A stretch of 64,000 nucleotides of DNA, from NCBI GenBank assembly GCA_012800735.1, contig JAAZIU010000028.1, positions 191,245 through 255,244 of the forward strand, read 5' to 3'. A program made the translations under genes and the position numbers. Positions within the stretch are counted from its first letter, which is position 1; every line of letters begins with the position of its first letter. Positions 41,995-50,114 of this stretch are shown in pieces. Source of the DNA: Clostridiales bacterium (GTDB lineage: Bacteria; Bacillota; Clostridia; Oscillospirales; CAG-272). The notes under the pieces were generated by a model. That model was not told the DNA's origin, searched no databases, and saw nothing but the letters and a program-made list of their open reading frames with translations.

Positions 41995-42636
41995 TCAGAA
42001 TCTGCCTTCGCAGATGGCGAGCGCGGCGTCGGAAGCGCTGGCGGCGTCGGAGGTGTAGCAGTCGGCGCCGATCTCATCGCAGAAAGCCTGGGTTATCGGC
42101 GCGCCGCCTACCATTATCTTTACCTTGTCGCGGATGCCGCGCTTTTTGCATTCGGCGACGACATTCTTCATCTCAACCATAGTAGTGGTCAAAAGAGCGG
42201 AGCAGCAGATGATTTTCGCGTCGTTTTCAACGGCGGCGTCGACAAACGCTTCGGGGGCAACGTCGACTCCGAGGTCGACGCAGGTCATTCCCTTGCCCTC
42301 TATCATCATCTTGACGAGGTTTTTGCCGATGTCGTGCAGGTCGCCTTTGACGGTGCCGATTATGACTACGCCTTTCGATTGCACCCCTTCCGCTACGAGA
42401 TGCGGGCGAAGCAGGGCGGTTCCGGCGTTCATCGCGCGGGCGGCGACGAGGACTTCCGGAACGAAGACTTCGTTGTGCTTAAATTTTTCGCCGATGATAT
42501 TCATGCCGGCGATAAGTCCTTCTTCAAGAATTTGCTGCGGTTTTATGCCTTCTTCGAGCGCGAGAGTTACGTTTTCCTTAACCTTTGCCGATCGTCCCGA
42601 CTGCAAAGCTACGCTGATGTCTTCAAGTATTCCCAT
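41995..42636 (-). CDS. Cobalamin-binding (corrinoid) methyltransferase-partner protein
   Basis: 213 residues from the ATG at 42636 with AAGGAGAG upstream. An N-terminal helical cap (MGILEDISVALQSGRSAKVK) precedes a B12-binding Rossmann domain with the key motif DLHDIGKNLV, whose His ligates cobalt. It then reads VDLGVDVAPE and IMVGGAPITQAFCDEIGAD. Homologues (MtaC/MtbC/MttC type) carry a methyl group between a substrate-specific methyltransferase and a second enzyme. No methyltransferase or corrinoid activase gene is present nearby, so this is an orphan here. Confidence 0.9.
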   Translation of the reverse strand: MGILEDISVALQSGRSAKVKENVTLALEEGIKPQQILEEGLIAGMNIIGEKFKHNEVFVPEVLVAARAMNAGTALLRPHLVAEGVQSKGVVIIGTVKGDLHDIGKNLVKMMIEGKGMTCVDLGVDVAPEAFVDAAVENDAKIICCSALLTTTMVEMKNVVAECKKRGIRDKVKIMVGGAPITQAFCDEIGADCYTSDAASASDAALAICEGRF

Positions 42637-42771
42637 TGTAATTCTCTCCTTTTTTAAATCGTTTCGCACAACTATTGTATCACATATTTCATTAAAAATC
42701 TATGACAATATTGACATTTTTGGTAATTTAACGCAAGTTCGTGTTTTGCTGCTTTATATAATCGATAAAAT

Positions 42772-42799
42772 CAGCTCCGCCGTTGTTTCGACGGAGCTG
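42772..42799 (-). terminator. Intrinsic terminator after the NYN-domain gene
   Basis: CAGCTCCG / CGGAGCTG stem with a partly paired loop, followed on the minus strand by ATTTTAT. It lies about 70 nt past the stop codon at 42868. Confidence 0.65.
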
Positions 42800-42867
42800 C
42801 TGTCGTTTTTCGGAGGCTTGAATAAATTATTTTCGGGGAGGCTGCGCCTGAATTAAATGTCGATTTG

Positions 42868-44787
42868 TCAGGCTACGGGGGAGTCGGGACGATTCGGAGC
42901 TTCATAGCTTTCTGCTGCCGCCCAGTCTACCGAAATCACCTTTACATCCGGGTTGCCGCCTACCGTCTGCTGATACTGAGTAATCACGCCGTTTTCGATA
43001 AGACGCCGCAGAGCGTCGGCTACTACCGATTTAGGCATGCGGTTTACCCTGGCGACGGCGTCGACGGTGCCGCGGAAAGTCGGCTGAGCCGGCCGCTGAC
43101 GGGTTTTATTTACCTCGTCAAGATATCGCAGATTTGCGAGGATTTTGGCGGCTGTCGAATTAAAGTCAAACTGCTGCCGCTCTTCGCGGTTTTCCTCTGG
43201 AGCCGCGTCGTTTGCCGGCGCGTCGTCGGCCGCTTTTTTTGATTTGTCCGGCTTTGCCTTTTTATCGCCGGCTTTTTTTCCGTTTGACGCGTTCTCTTCA
43301 TCCGTTTTTTCGGGGTAAGACTCCGCTTTGTCCTGAGTCTTCTCCCTTCTTTGCCGTTTTGCCTGACGGTCGGGTTTGTCCTGTTTTTGAGCCGAAGACG
43401 CCGCTGCTCCGGAGATGGATACGGCGTCGGCGCTTATCACGGCGCCGGCAGCAACAACCTTTGCGGGTTTGGTTTCCGCCGCGGAAGTTGCATTCGCCGC
43501 GGAATTTTCTGCCGATTCTTTTTCCTTCGCCAGTTTTTCTATGATACGATCGACCATGTCGGTCTGTTTCGATCTTGATTTCGGCTGACGCGAGTTTTCT
43601 TCCGGCTTCGGAGGTTCCGGTTTTGCCGGTTCCGGCTTGGTTTTTTCCGCGGTTGTTTTCCGGTTGTCAGCTTTGCTCGCGTCTGACTTTTCAGATTTAG
43701 ACGCGCCGACCGCGTCTGCCTTGGCTTTTTCCGCTTTAGTTGCCTCGGCTTTGGCTTTATCAGCTTTAGATTGTTCGGCTCTTGTTTGTTCGGACTTTGT
43801 CTGTTCGGCTTTGGCTTGCCTTGCGTCGGCAGGCTCCGGATTATCAGGTTTTGTAAAAGCAGGCTTTGCAAAAGCAGGCTTTGTAAAAGCAGTCTCCGCT
43901 TTTGACTGCTCAGCCTTTGCCTGTTCGGCATTTTTCTGTTCCGCCGCGGCTTTTTTAGCTTGGGCTTTTTCGGCTCTCGTTTGTTTTGTTTTTTTAACCT
44001 TCTTTTGCTCGGCTTTAGCCTGCTCGGTTTTTGCCCGATCGGATTTGGCTCCGTCAGCTTTAACTTTTTCCGGCTTTGCCTTATCGGCTCCGGATTTTTT
44101 TCCGCTTTGACGCTCGAGCTTTGCTTTCTCGGTTTTTTCCTTGTCTACCTTAAATTTTTCCGCCTTTGCCTTGTCGGCGGAAGAACTTCCCGGGCGCTGC
44201 CGGCTCGGATGCGGCTTTTTTCCCGGACGCTCGCCTTTTCCGAAAAACCCTTTGCGGACAGCCGGAGCAACTGCGGGAACCTCATACACCTCGGTAGCGG
44301 TGTTTCGAAGCTGATTTGACAGCGAGTTTCGAACGCCGTAAATAACAACCGGTTTGTTCAGCCGATTGATAATGAAGCTGACTGCGGAAGAAAAGTGTCC
44401 GTCGCCGGTGAAAATGATATAAACATCGATATCCGGCGAGCTTACCGTCTTCTGATAAATGTGATCGAGCATTATGAAGTCGGTAAAATCCTTGGTATAA
44501 TTCGGGGAGCTGTTTTGCGTTTCGATGATGATGTTGGTCACTTCGCGGATTCGGCTTATCTCCGCCCGAAGAGAAGGATTTGAAAAATCGGCAAAAACTA
44601 TTATCTCGCCCAAATCATACTTTTGCGAAAGCTCGTCGCGCCAGCCTTTAATATCCGGTCGGATGTGATAAAGATTATCGAGCGCTATGTACCAGTGCTC
44701 GTAATCCACGAAGGCGACGGCGCGGGGCTTAAGTCGGCCTTCCGCCTTCGATTTAGCGGATTTTTTGAAAAAAAGATCCCAAAACAT
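42868..44787 (-). CDS. NYN-domain (PIN-like RNase) protein with a Lys/Ala/Glu-rich linker and winged helix
   Basis: 639 residues. An N-terminal NYN domain (about 20-165) has acidic residues in AFVDYEHWYIAL (D28, E30), IVFADFSN and IIFTGDGHFSSAV, typical metal-binding positions of LabA/DUF88-type RNases. A very long low-complexity linker (about 185-535) is built from KAE, KAD and AKPAF-type repeats and resembles TolA-like or histone-tail-like helical repeats. The C-terminal winged helix (about 550-639) reads VDAVARVNRMPKSVVADAL. It is transcribed from a promoter 185 nt upstream through a structured leader ending in a terminator-like hairpin. RNA processing or decay is a reasonable guess. Confidence 0.78.
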   Translation of the reverse strand: MFWDLFFKKSAKSKAEGRLKPRAVAFVDYEHWYIALDNLYHIRPDIKGWRDELSQKYDLGEIIVFADFSNPSLRAEISRIREVTNIIIETQNSSPNYTKDFTDFIMLDHIYQKTVSSPDIDVYIIFTGDGHFSSAVSFIINRLNKPVVIYGVRNSLSNQLRNTATEVYEVPAVAPAVRKGFFGKGERPGKKPHPSRQRPGSSSADKAKAEKFKVDKEKTEKAKLERQSGKKSGADKAKPEKVKADGAKSDRAKTEQAKAEQKKVKKTKQTRAEKAQAKKAAAEQKNAEQAKAEQSKAETAFTKPAFAKPAFTKPDNPEPADARQAKAEQTKSEQTRAEQSKADKAKAEATKAEKAKADAVGASKSEKSDASKADNRKTTAEKTKPEPAKPEPPKPEENSRQPKSRSKQTDMVDRIIEKLAKEKESAENSAANATSAAETKPAKVVAAGAVISADAVSISGAAASSAQKQDKPDRQAKRQRREKTQDKAESYPEKTDEENASNGKKAGDKKAKPDKSKKAADDAPANDAAPEENREERQQFDFNSTAAKILANLRYLDEVNKTRQRPAQPTFRGTVDAVARVNRMPKSVVADALRRLIENGVITQYQQTVGGNPDVKVISVDWAAAESYEAPNRPDSPVA

Positions 44788-44965
44788 GTACTCTGAAGAT
44801 CACCTCTTTTAAAAAGCGCCGCGTAGGTTTCCCGACGGCGCGTCAGGTATTGTAATAAAGTTTACGGCAAGAGCGACTATTCGCTGCCGCAAAAAATAAA
44901 AAATAAAATAATACGGGGATTCGCGCCTCCCGCAGGGGACAGGCAAAAAACGACAGATGCCTCCC
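44788..44965 (-). ncRNA. Structured leader or small RNA upstream of the NYN gene
   Basis: From the promoter, the minus-strand RNA (start near 44965) begins with a GGGGAGGCA ... TGCCTGTCCCC stem, then a GCGGGA/TCCCCG hairpin followed by a long U-rich run, a GCGGCA ... TTGCCGT hairpin, and finally a terminator-like GCGCCG / CGGCGC stem with five U (44811-44841), only 24 nt before the NYN start codon. It could be a roughly 155-nt stand-alone RNA or a 5' attenuator. I could not match it to a known riboswitch or to 6S RNA. Confidence 0.45.
44811..44841 (-). terminator. Terminator-like hairpin in the NYN leader
   Basis: 6-bp stem GCGCCG / CGGCGC with an inner GG/CC pair, then UUUUU, ending just before the AGAGGTGATC ribosome-binding region. 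Confidence 0.5.
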
Positions 44966-44971
44966 CAATCA

Positions 44972-45000
44972 ATTATACTACATCGGCGGTAAAATCTCAA
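44972..45000 (-). promoter_or_regulatory. Sigma-A promoter for the NYN leader
   Basis: Minus strand TTGAGA (45000-44995), 17-nt spacer, TATAAT (44977-44972). Confidence 0.7.
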
Positions 45001-45125
45001 TAGCTAATTTATTAACAATTACAGTTTGAACGAAATTGTTTCCGAGGCTGAAATTTACGCAACGGCTGAATAAACATATAAATTTCTTTATTTAAGAGTT
45101 ATTTGCGGAAATTGCCGGATAAAAA

Positions 45126-45148
45126 AAGCCGCCCGTTTTTGGCGGCTT
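45126..45148 (-). terminator. Intrinsic terminator after the CE15-like gene
   Basis: AAGCCGCC / GGCGGCTT stem with a 7-nt loop, followed on the minus strand by a seven-base T run. It lies 4 nt beyond the stop codon. The stretch 45001-45120 shows nothing else. Confidence 0.85.
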
Positions 45149-45151
45149 GAT

Positions 45152-46288
45152 TTAAAAGTCGAATATCCGCGGCATATCCGGATAGACATCCCGGCGGTAT
45201 GCGGCAAGCAGCGGCTGAGAGTTGAACTGTCGTTCGGCGAATCGGAGCACCGCCTTAACGTCGGAAAGTCTCAGTCCTTCGCAGCCTTCGCGGTAGATGG
45301 CGGCGACTTTGCCGGAAGCGTCAAGGAAATCATACACCCGACGCGCCGCAAGATATGTCTGGTAACAGCCCTTCGGGTTCGATTCTACATAGCCGTAGGA
45401 TTCGGTTTCGCATAAGCAGCGCGGGGCGATCAGCGCTTTAAAAAAGTGCATATCGTAGGGCAGGACATCCTCGTGTCCGGAATATTTGGCGAGCTCGGGA
45501 CCTAAGTGATCCGGGTGATGAGAAAGCATCTCGGCTATGTCGGGCGATGCGCGCAAAACGCCTTGTTCGTCGTATTCTCTCATTTGGTAGCGCCAGCAGC
45601 CGGCGCCGTGGTTGCCGCTTCCGTTGGGGGCGGTTATGGCTATCCGGCTGTCGAGAGCGCCGGCAAGAAGCGCCGCTTTGCCGCTGTTTCCGCTGCCTGC
45701 CGCCAATATTTTGTCGAGATCGATACCCTCAATTTGATATACGGCGTCGATAGCCCGCATATATCCCCACGCCCACGCCCCCACGGCGCTGAGCGGAATA
45801 TTCTGATAGACGCGCAGGACGCCGGAAGCGGAGGGAATTCCGGAAATGTCGGGAAAGATGTCGGCGCGGCTGAACAGCGCCAAAATAAATCCGCGGCGGA
45901 CGATATGCGAGATTATCTCTTCCGATATAACTCCCGGAATGTCGTCTCCGCAAACTATCGTCGGGAAGAAAAGACCGCAGCAGGGAGCCGCGGGACGGTA
46001 TATTTTAAGCGAAAAAGCAAAATCCCACTCATTTGTGCCGCAGATAATCCGATAAACCTCGCGCTGCGCGTCGTCTGACAGGTATATTCTCCATACGGTG
46101 AAGCGTTCCGGATCGGGCGGCAGCTCTCCGAATTCGATTTTTACGGCGCAGTCTGTTATTTCTTTGCGCCGTATTTCCCAATCAGCAACGGATGTTACCC
46201 TCCGCCCGTTGTTCATGACGAAGGGATCCGGCAGTCTGCCTAAAACGGTGTCAAGCGAATAATCAAATTTTCTTGACGAGCGGCGCAT
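45152..46288 (-). CDS. CE15-like alpha/beta hydrolase with apparently lost catalytic residues
   Basis: 378 residues, no signal peptide. The fold markers of CE15/glucuronoyl-esterase-like proteins are visible: WEIRRKEITD near 40, IDAVYQIEGIDLDKI, GSGNSGKAALLAGALDSR near 200, NGSGNHGAGCWRYQ and MHFFKALIAPR near 280. In active relatives the nucleophile loop reads GHSRxGK or GCSRNGK; here it is GSGNSGK, so the Ser is replaced by Gly. The late catalytic His, in a GGH motif, is replaced by Glu (REGCEGL). Relatives cleave ester links in glucuronoxylan or acetyl groups. This protein may be an inactive binder, or use another residue. It has its own promoter (46359-46386) and terminator. Confidence 0.7.
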   Translation of the reverse strand: MRRSSRKFDYSLDTVLGRLPDPFVMNNGRRVTSVADWEIRRKEITDCAVKIEFGELPPDPERFTVWRIYLSDDAQREVYRIICGTNEWDFAFSLKIYRPAAPCCGLFFPTIVCGDDIPGVISEEIISHIVRRGFILALFSRADIFPDISGIPSASGVLRVYQNIPLSAVGAWAWGYMRAIDAVYQIEGIDLDKILAAGSGNSGKAALLAGALDSRIAITAPNGSGNHGAGCWRYQMREYDEQGVLRASPDIAEMLSHHPDHLGPELAKYSGHEDVLPYDMHFFKALIAPRCLCETESYGYVESNPKGCYQTYLAARRVYDFLDASGKVAAIYREGCEGLRLSDVKAVLRFAERQFNSQPLLAAYRRDVYPDMPRIFDF

Positions 46289-46358
46289 AATCTCCCCCTT
46301 GATTTTGAAATATTATTTATGCTGATTGTTCGCGCATATAATTTAGTTTGACATATAA

Positions 46359-46386
46359 ATTATACCACAAAAAAACAATTTGTCAA
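46359..46386 (-). promoter_or_regulatory. Sigma-A promoter for the CE15-like gene
   Basis: Minus strand TTGACA (46386-46381), 16-nt spacer, TATAAT (46364-46359); GGGGGAG precedes the ATG at 46288. Confidence 0.75.
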
Positions 46387-46489
46387 CTCGACAAAATAAG
46401 ATTGAGGTAACACTGTGTTAAAATATATGTAAACTCGATTCGTTTTCGCTTTCATTTGCTTTTGAGCGGCTTGTTTTGTCGCTTTCTCG

Positions 46490-46518
46490 TTGACAGAGGT
46501 CGCTTTTTGTGCTATAAT
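46490..46518 (+). promoter_or_regulatory. Consensus sigma-A promoter for the TetM-like gene
   Basis: TTGACA (46490-46495), 17-nt spacer, TATAAT (46513-46518). The 80-nt leader can form a TGTCTC ... GAGACA stem around a CAATT/AATTG hairpin. The remaining part of the 316-bp gap shows nothing else. Confidence 0.85.
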
Positions 46519-46604
46519 TTTCATGATGTCTCGGCTGCTTTTATTCAATTATTTTTTGGTGAAATTGAAAAAACAAGAGACACGAAAAACAAAAGAGAAA
46601 CATT

Positions 46605-48569
46605 ATGAATATAAGAAATATCGGGATTTTAGCTCACGTCGACGCGGGCAAAACCACTCTGACGGAGCAGATCCTTCGCCGATGCGGCGTTATCCGATCC
46701 GCCGGATCGGTAGATTCGGGAGACACCGTCGCAGATTCTATGGATATAGAACGCCGGCGCGGGATATCGGTAAGAGCGGCGGCGATTTCCTTTATGTCGG
46801 GCGATGTCAGGATAAATCTCATCGATACCCCCGGGCACGTCGATTTCGCGGGAGAGGTCGAGCGTTCGATGACGGCGCTTGACGGAGCGGTGGTCATTAT
46901 AGACGCCCTTGAGGGAGTTCAGCCGCATACCGTCGCCATCTGGAAGGCGCTTGACCGGCTTTCTTTGCCGAGATTTATCTTTTTAAATAAAATCGACCGA
47001 GCCGGCGCGGATCCCGAAGCGGTGTTTTCCGGGCTTTCAAGGTGGCTTGACGGAAACTTCGTCCGTCTCTTCAATGTGTCGGACTGCGGTTCTCGCGAAG
47101 CGAAAGCCGAACTTGGCTCAATGACACAGGAGTCGGCGGAACAACTTAGCCTTGCCGACGACGTCTTCATGGAAAAATATCTTGACGGTGCCGCAAACGA
47201 AGCCTTCTTTTTAGAGCGGCTCAAAAAGGCGTCGGCTGAAGGCAGGGCGGCGCCGGTATTTGCCGGCGCTGCGGCGCGGGATGTCGGAATTGACGCGGTT
47301 TTGTGGGGGATTGAGCATTGTCTTCCCTCGGCTGAAACGAAAGAAGCCGATCTGTCCGCCGTCGTCTTCCGAATCGACCACGACAAGACTGCGGGAAAGA
47401 TAGCTCACGCCCGTCTTTTCGGCGGCGAACTTGTCACCCGCGACAGCCCCGATATAATAAGAGGCGGAGAACCGGTCGAAGATTCCGGCAAGATAACCCA
47501 GATCCGCCGCTTCACCGGCTCAAAATACGAAGACACCGGCAAAGTCAGCTGCGGCGACATCGCCGGTCTCTGCGGACTTTCCGGAGCAAAGATAGGCGAC
47601 ATAATCGGCGCTGCGTCGAAAAGAACCGGTTCATCGCCGAAACTTGCTACGCCTTATCTCACCGTAAAAGCGGCGCCGAAGGACGCCGCCAGGCTGCCGG
47701 AACTGCTGGCGGCGCTGACCGAGCTTTCCGAAGAAGAGCCGCATATAAACTGCCGCTGGGAAAAGACAGAGCGGGAGATCGACATCGATCTTACCGGACG
47801 TATCCAGCTTGAAGTTATCTCGGAGGAGCTCAAAAGCCGCTACGGTATCGAAGCGGAATTCAGCCCGCCCGCGGTTATATATAAGGAAACAATCAAAAAC
47901 CCCGGTATCGCTTTCGCTTCATATACAATGCCTAAACCCTGCTGGGCGGTTGTCGAGATGCGCTTTGAGCCGCTTGAGCGCGGCGCCGGAGTCGTCTGGG
48001 ACGGAGGACGAGTGCCGAACAATCAGCTTTTTTACCGCTATCAGGAGCATATAAGGCGGTCTTTCTTTATGAGTATTTCCCAGGGGAATTACGGCTGGGA
48101 AGTGACCGATTTCAAAGCGACGCTGACCGGCGGCGAGCATCACACGATACACACTCATCCTTTGGATTTCTTCGTCGCCACCCCGATGGCGGTGAGAGAC
48201 GGATTTGCCGCCTGCGGCACAGAATTGCTTGAGCCGCTGGTTGACGCCCGGATTACCGCCCCGGAGGAGTATCTGGGCAGAGTCATCTCCGACGTGACCG
48301 ATAAGATGCGCGGCAGCTTTGATGAGACGCCGGCGATAGTAAACGGCAGTTTTATGCTTGACTGCGTTCTGCCGGTTTCGGAATCGCTCGATTATCCGAT
48401 ACGCCTTGCAAGCGTTACCTCCGGAAAAGGCTCGTATTACCAGGAATTTCGCGGATACAGGATAATTCCGCCGGAGCTTGGCAGGACTACCCCGTTCAGG
48501 GGGATAGACCCGGCCGACCGCGCAAAGTGGATACTCTACGCCCGCGGCGCCATCACCGAGGGATATTGA
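46605..48569 (+). CDS. EF-G-like translational GTPase of the TetM/TetO superfamily
   Basis: 654 residues, close to the length of Tet(M)/Tet(O). GTPase motifs: G1 AHVDAGKTTLTE, G2 region ERRRGISVRAAAI, G3 DTPGHVDF, G4 LNKIDRAG. Domains II-V follow: EEEPHINCRWEKTEREI, IQLEVISEELKSRYGIE, and a domain IV/V with HTIHTHPLDFFVATPM. Ribosomal protection proteins eject tetracycline from the 30S A site. The N-terminus is clearly of that branch rather than true EF-G, but it is divergent from Tet(M), and Clostridia carry chromosomal relatives of unknown role. Resistance cannot be concluded. It has its own consensus promoter. Confidence 0.85.
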   Translation: MNIRNIGILAHVDAGKTTLTEQILRRCGVIRSAGSVDSGDTVADSMDIERRRGISVRAAAISFMSGDVRINLIDTPGHVDFAGEVERSMTALDGAVVIIDALEGVQPHTVAIWKALDRLSLPRFIFLNKIDRAGADPEAVFSGLSRWLDGNFVRLFNVSDCGSREAKAELGSMTQESAEQLSLADDVFMEKYLDGAANEAFFLERLKKASAEGRAAPVFAGAAARDVGIDAVLWGIEHCLPSAETKEADLSAVVFRIDHDKTAGKIAHARLFGGELVTRDSPDIIRGGEPVEDSGKITQIRRFTGSKYEDTGKVSCGDIAGLCGLSGAKIGDIIGAASKRTGSSPKLATPYLTVKAAPKDAARLPELLAALTELSEEEPHINCRWEKTEREIDIDLTGRIQLEVISEELKSRYGIEAEFSPPAVIYKETIKNPGIAFASYTMPKPCWAVVEMRFEPLERGAGVVWDGGRVPNNQLFYRYQEHIRRSFFMSISQGNYGWEVTDFKATLTGGEHHTIHTHPLDFFVATPMAVRDGFAACGTELLEPLVDARITAPEEYLGRVISDVTDKMRGSFDETPAIVNGSFMLDCVLPVSESLDYPIRLASVTSGKGSYYQEFRGYRIIPPELGRTTPFRGIDPADRAKWILYARGAITEGY

Positions 48570-48662
48570 ATACCCCAAACGGTTTTAAATTTCTTTATAA
48601 GAACCGATGTATACTCCCCCGGCTTTTACCGGACCGTTAAAATATATAATGAGCTGAGGATT

Positions 48663-50027
48663 ATGACTGACTTGACCGAAAAAACCGAAACAATCGAAAC
48701 GACCGCGGCGGTCGAAAATGCCGAAAAGAAAGAAGTTAAACCCACGGCATCCCTTGAGGACATAAGAGCCGCCGGCGAGATACTCGAGCTTTCGGCGACC
48801 GCCGGAATGCTGATACTTGAAAGCGGCGGAGAGACCGGCCGCGTCGAAGACACTATAATCCGGATGTGCAGCGCCGCGGGTTTTACCGGAACAATGGTCT
48901 CGGCTACCCCGACCGCGATTTACATGACGCTTATCGGCCATGAGCCGAAGATACGGCTTTCGCTGGTGCAGCGGACGAGCGCAAGGGTGATCGACCTTAC
49001 CGTTTTAGAACGGGCGAATCATATCTCAAGGGAATTTATCGACGGCAATATCACTTCGGATGAAGCGGCAAAACAGCTCGCCGATCTTCGCGCGCCGAAA
49101 GCGAAAAAAAGATTCGACCTGCTTTTGAATATGCTTGTTGCGGCGTTTTCGGTGTCGATGTTCACCCTTGTTTACGGCGGCAAGCCGATGGACGCGGCGG
49201 TGTCGGCGGTCTGCGGCGCCGTGACGGTGCTGATCCAAAGTCTTTTCGGCAGAACCGCGCGCGCTTTCATAACTCAGTTCGTTATCTGTCTTCTTGGCGG
49301 CGCGGCGATAGGCGCTATTTCGGCCGCCTCTCTTTCGCTGCCCGGCGTCAGCGGGATATATATGATAGCCGTCGGCGCGATGGTGCCGCTGCTGCCGGGA
49401 CTTGCGATGACCTCGGCAATCCGCGACACAATTATGGGCGACCTCGTCTCCGGCGTCGCGCGGTTCGCCGAAGTAACAATGTCGGCGCTGTCGCTGGCCG
49501 GCGGAATGGGCGCCTCGCTGTACTGCTATATAACTCTGACCGGACGGCAGATAGGTTCGGGAGGAACGGCGGCGCTGGATATGCCGGTATGGCAGTTAAT
49601 GATTTTCGGGATACTTGCCGTCGCGCCCTATTCGGTGATGATGAACGCTCCCAAAAAGGCGATTCCGGCTGCGGCGGCGCTCGGCGGAGCGGTTTATGTC
49701 GTTTACGCGCTGTTCGCGGCGGCAGGCTCGCCTTATCTCGGCTACTTTCTCAGCACTCTCTTGGCGGCTTCCGCGTCGGAGGCGCTGGCGCGGATAATAA
49801 AGATGCCTTCGGCGGTCTTTCTTTTCCCCGGAATAATCATCCTTGTTCCCGGAATGGGTCTTTACGAAACGATGCTCTGCGTTGTGCGGGGCGCCCCGAT
49901 GATGGCGCTGTCGCTGGGTTCGACGGTGCTTATCTGCGCCGGACTCATGGCGCTGGCTATGGCGGTGACCGGCGTTGTCGCAAGGAGTATTCGTTTTGCG
50001 GGCAAGAACCGGCGCAAACGCAAATAA
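48663..50027 (+). CDS. Threonine/serine exporter (ThrE) family protein, fused form
   Basis: 454 residues. A cytosolic N-terminal region (about 1-125) with the ThrE marker SATAGMLILESGGETGRVEDT leads to about ten membrane helices. The first domain (DUF1212-like) spans roughly 30-275 and the second (DUF3815-like) 285-440, so both halves that are separate genes in many bacteria are joined. It probably exports small amino acids. GAGGATT precedes the ATG. It is the last gene before the AT-rich island; the stop codon is followed at once by a drop in GC. Confidence 0.88.
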   Translation: MTDLTEKTETIETTAAVENAEKKEVKPTASLEDIRAAGEILELSATAGMLILESGGETGRVEDTIIRMCSAAGFTGTMVSATPTAIYMTLIGHEPKIRLSLVQRTSARVIDLTVLERANHISREFIDGNITSDEAAKQLADLRAPKAKKRFDLLLNMLVAAFSVSMFTLVYGGKPMDAAVSAVCGAVTVLIQSLFGRTARAFITQFVICLLGGAAIGAISAASLSLPGVSGIYMIAVGAMVPLLPGLAMTSAIRDTIMGDLVSGVARFAEVTMSALSLAGGMGASLYCYITLTGRQIGSGGTAALDMPVWQLMIFGILAVAPYSVMMNAPKKAIPAAAALGGAVYVVYALFAAAGSPYLGYFLSTLLAASASEALARIIKMPSAVFLFPGIIILVPGMGLYETMLCVVRGAPMMALSLGSTVLICAGLMALAMAVTGVVARSIRFAGKNRRKRK

Positions 50028-50114
50028 GCTGTAAAAAATCAGGCTACGAAAACACAAATATTGCTTTGAAGATGTTATGTAAACCTAAAAAACAGAAAAA
50101 GGTGGGTATGAATA

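Noticed and set aside
43539..44110. Repeat array in the NYN gene as a CRISPR or tandem repeat
   Set aside because: The repeats are imperfect KAE/KAD-type codons in a protein-coding frame with no regular spacers.
46526..46604. A possible leader peptide before the TetM-like gene (starts ATG ATG TCT CGG)
   Set aside because: No ribosome-binding site; it begins at the likely transcription start and runs out of frame over the gene start, so it is more likely chance.
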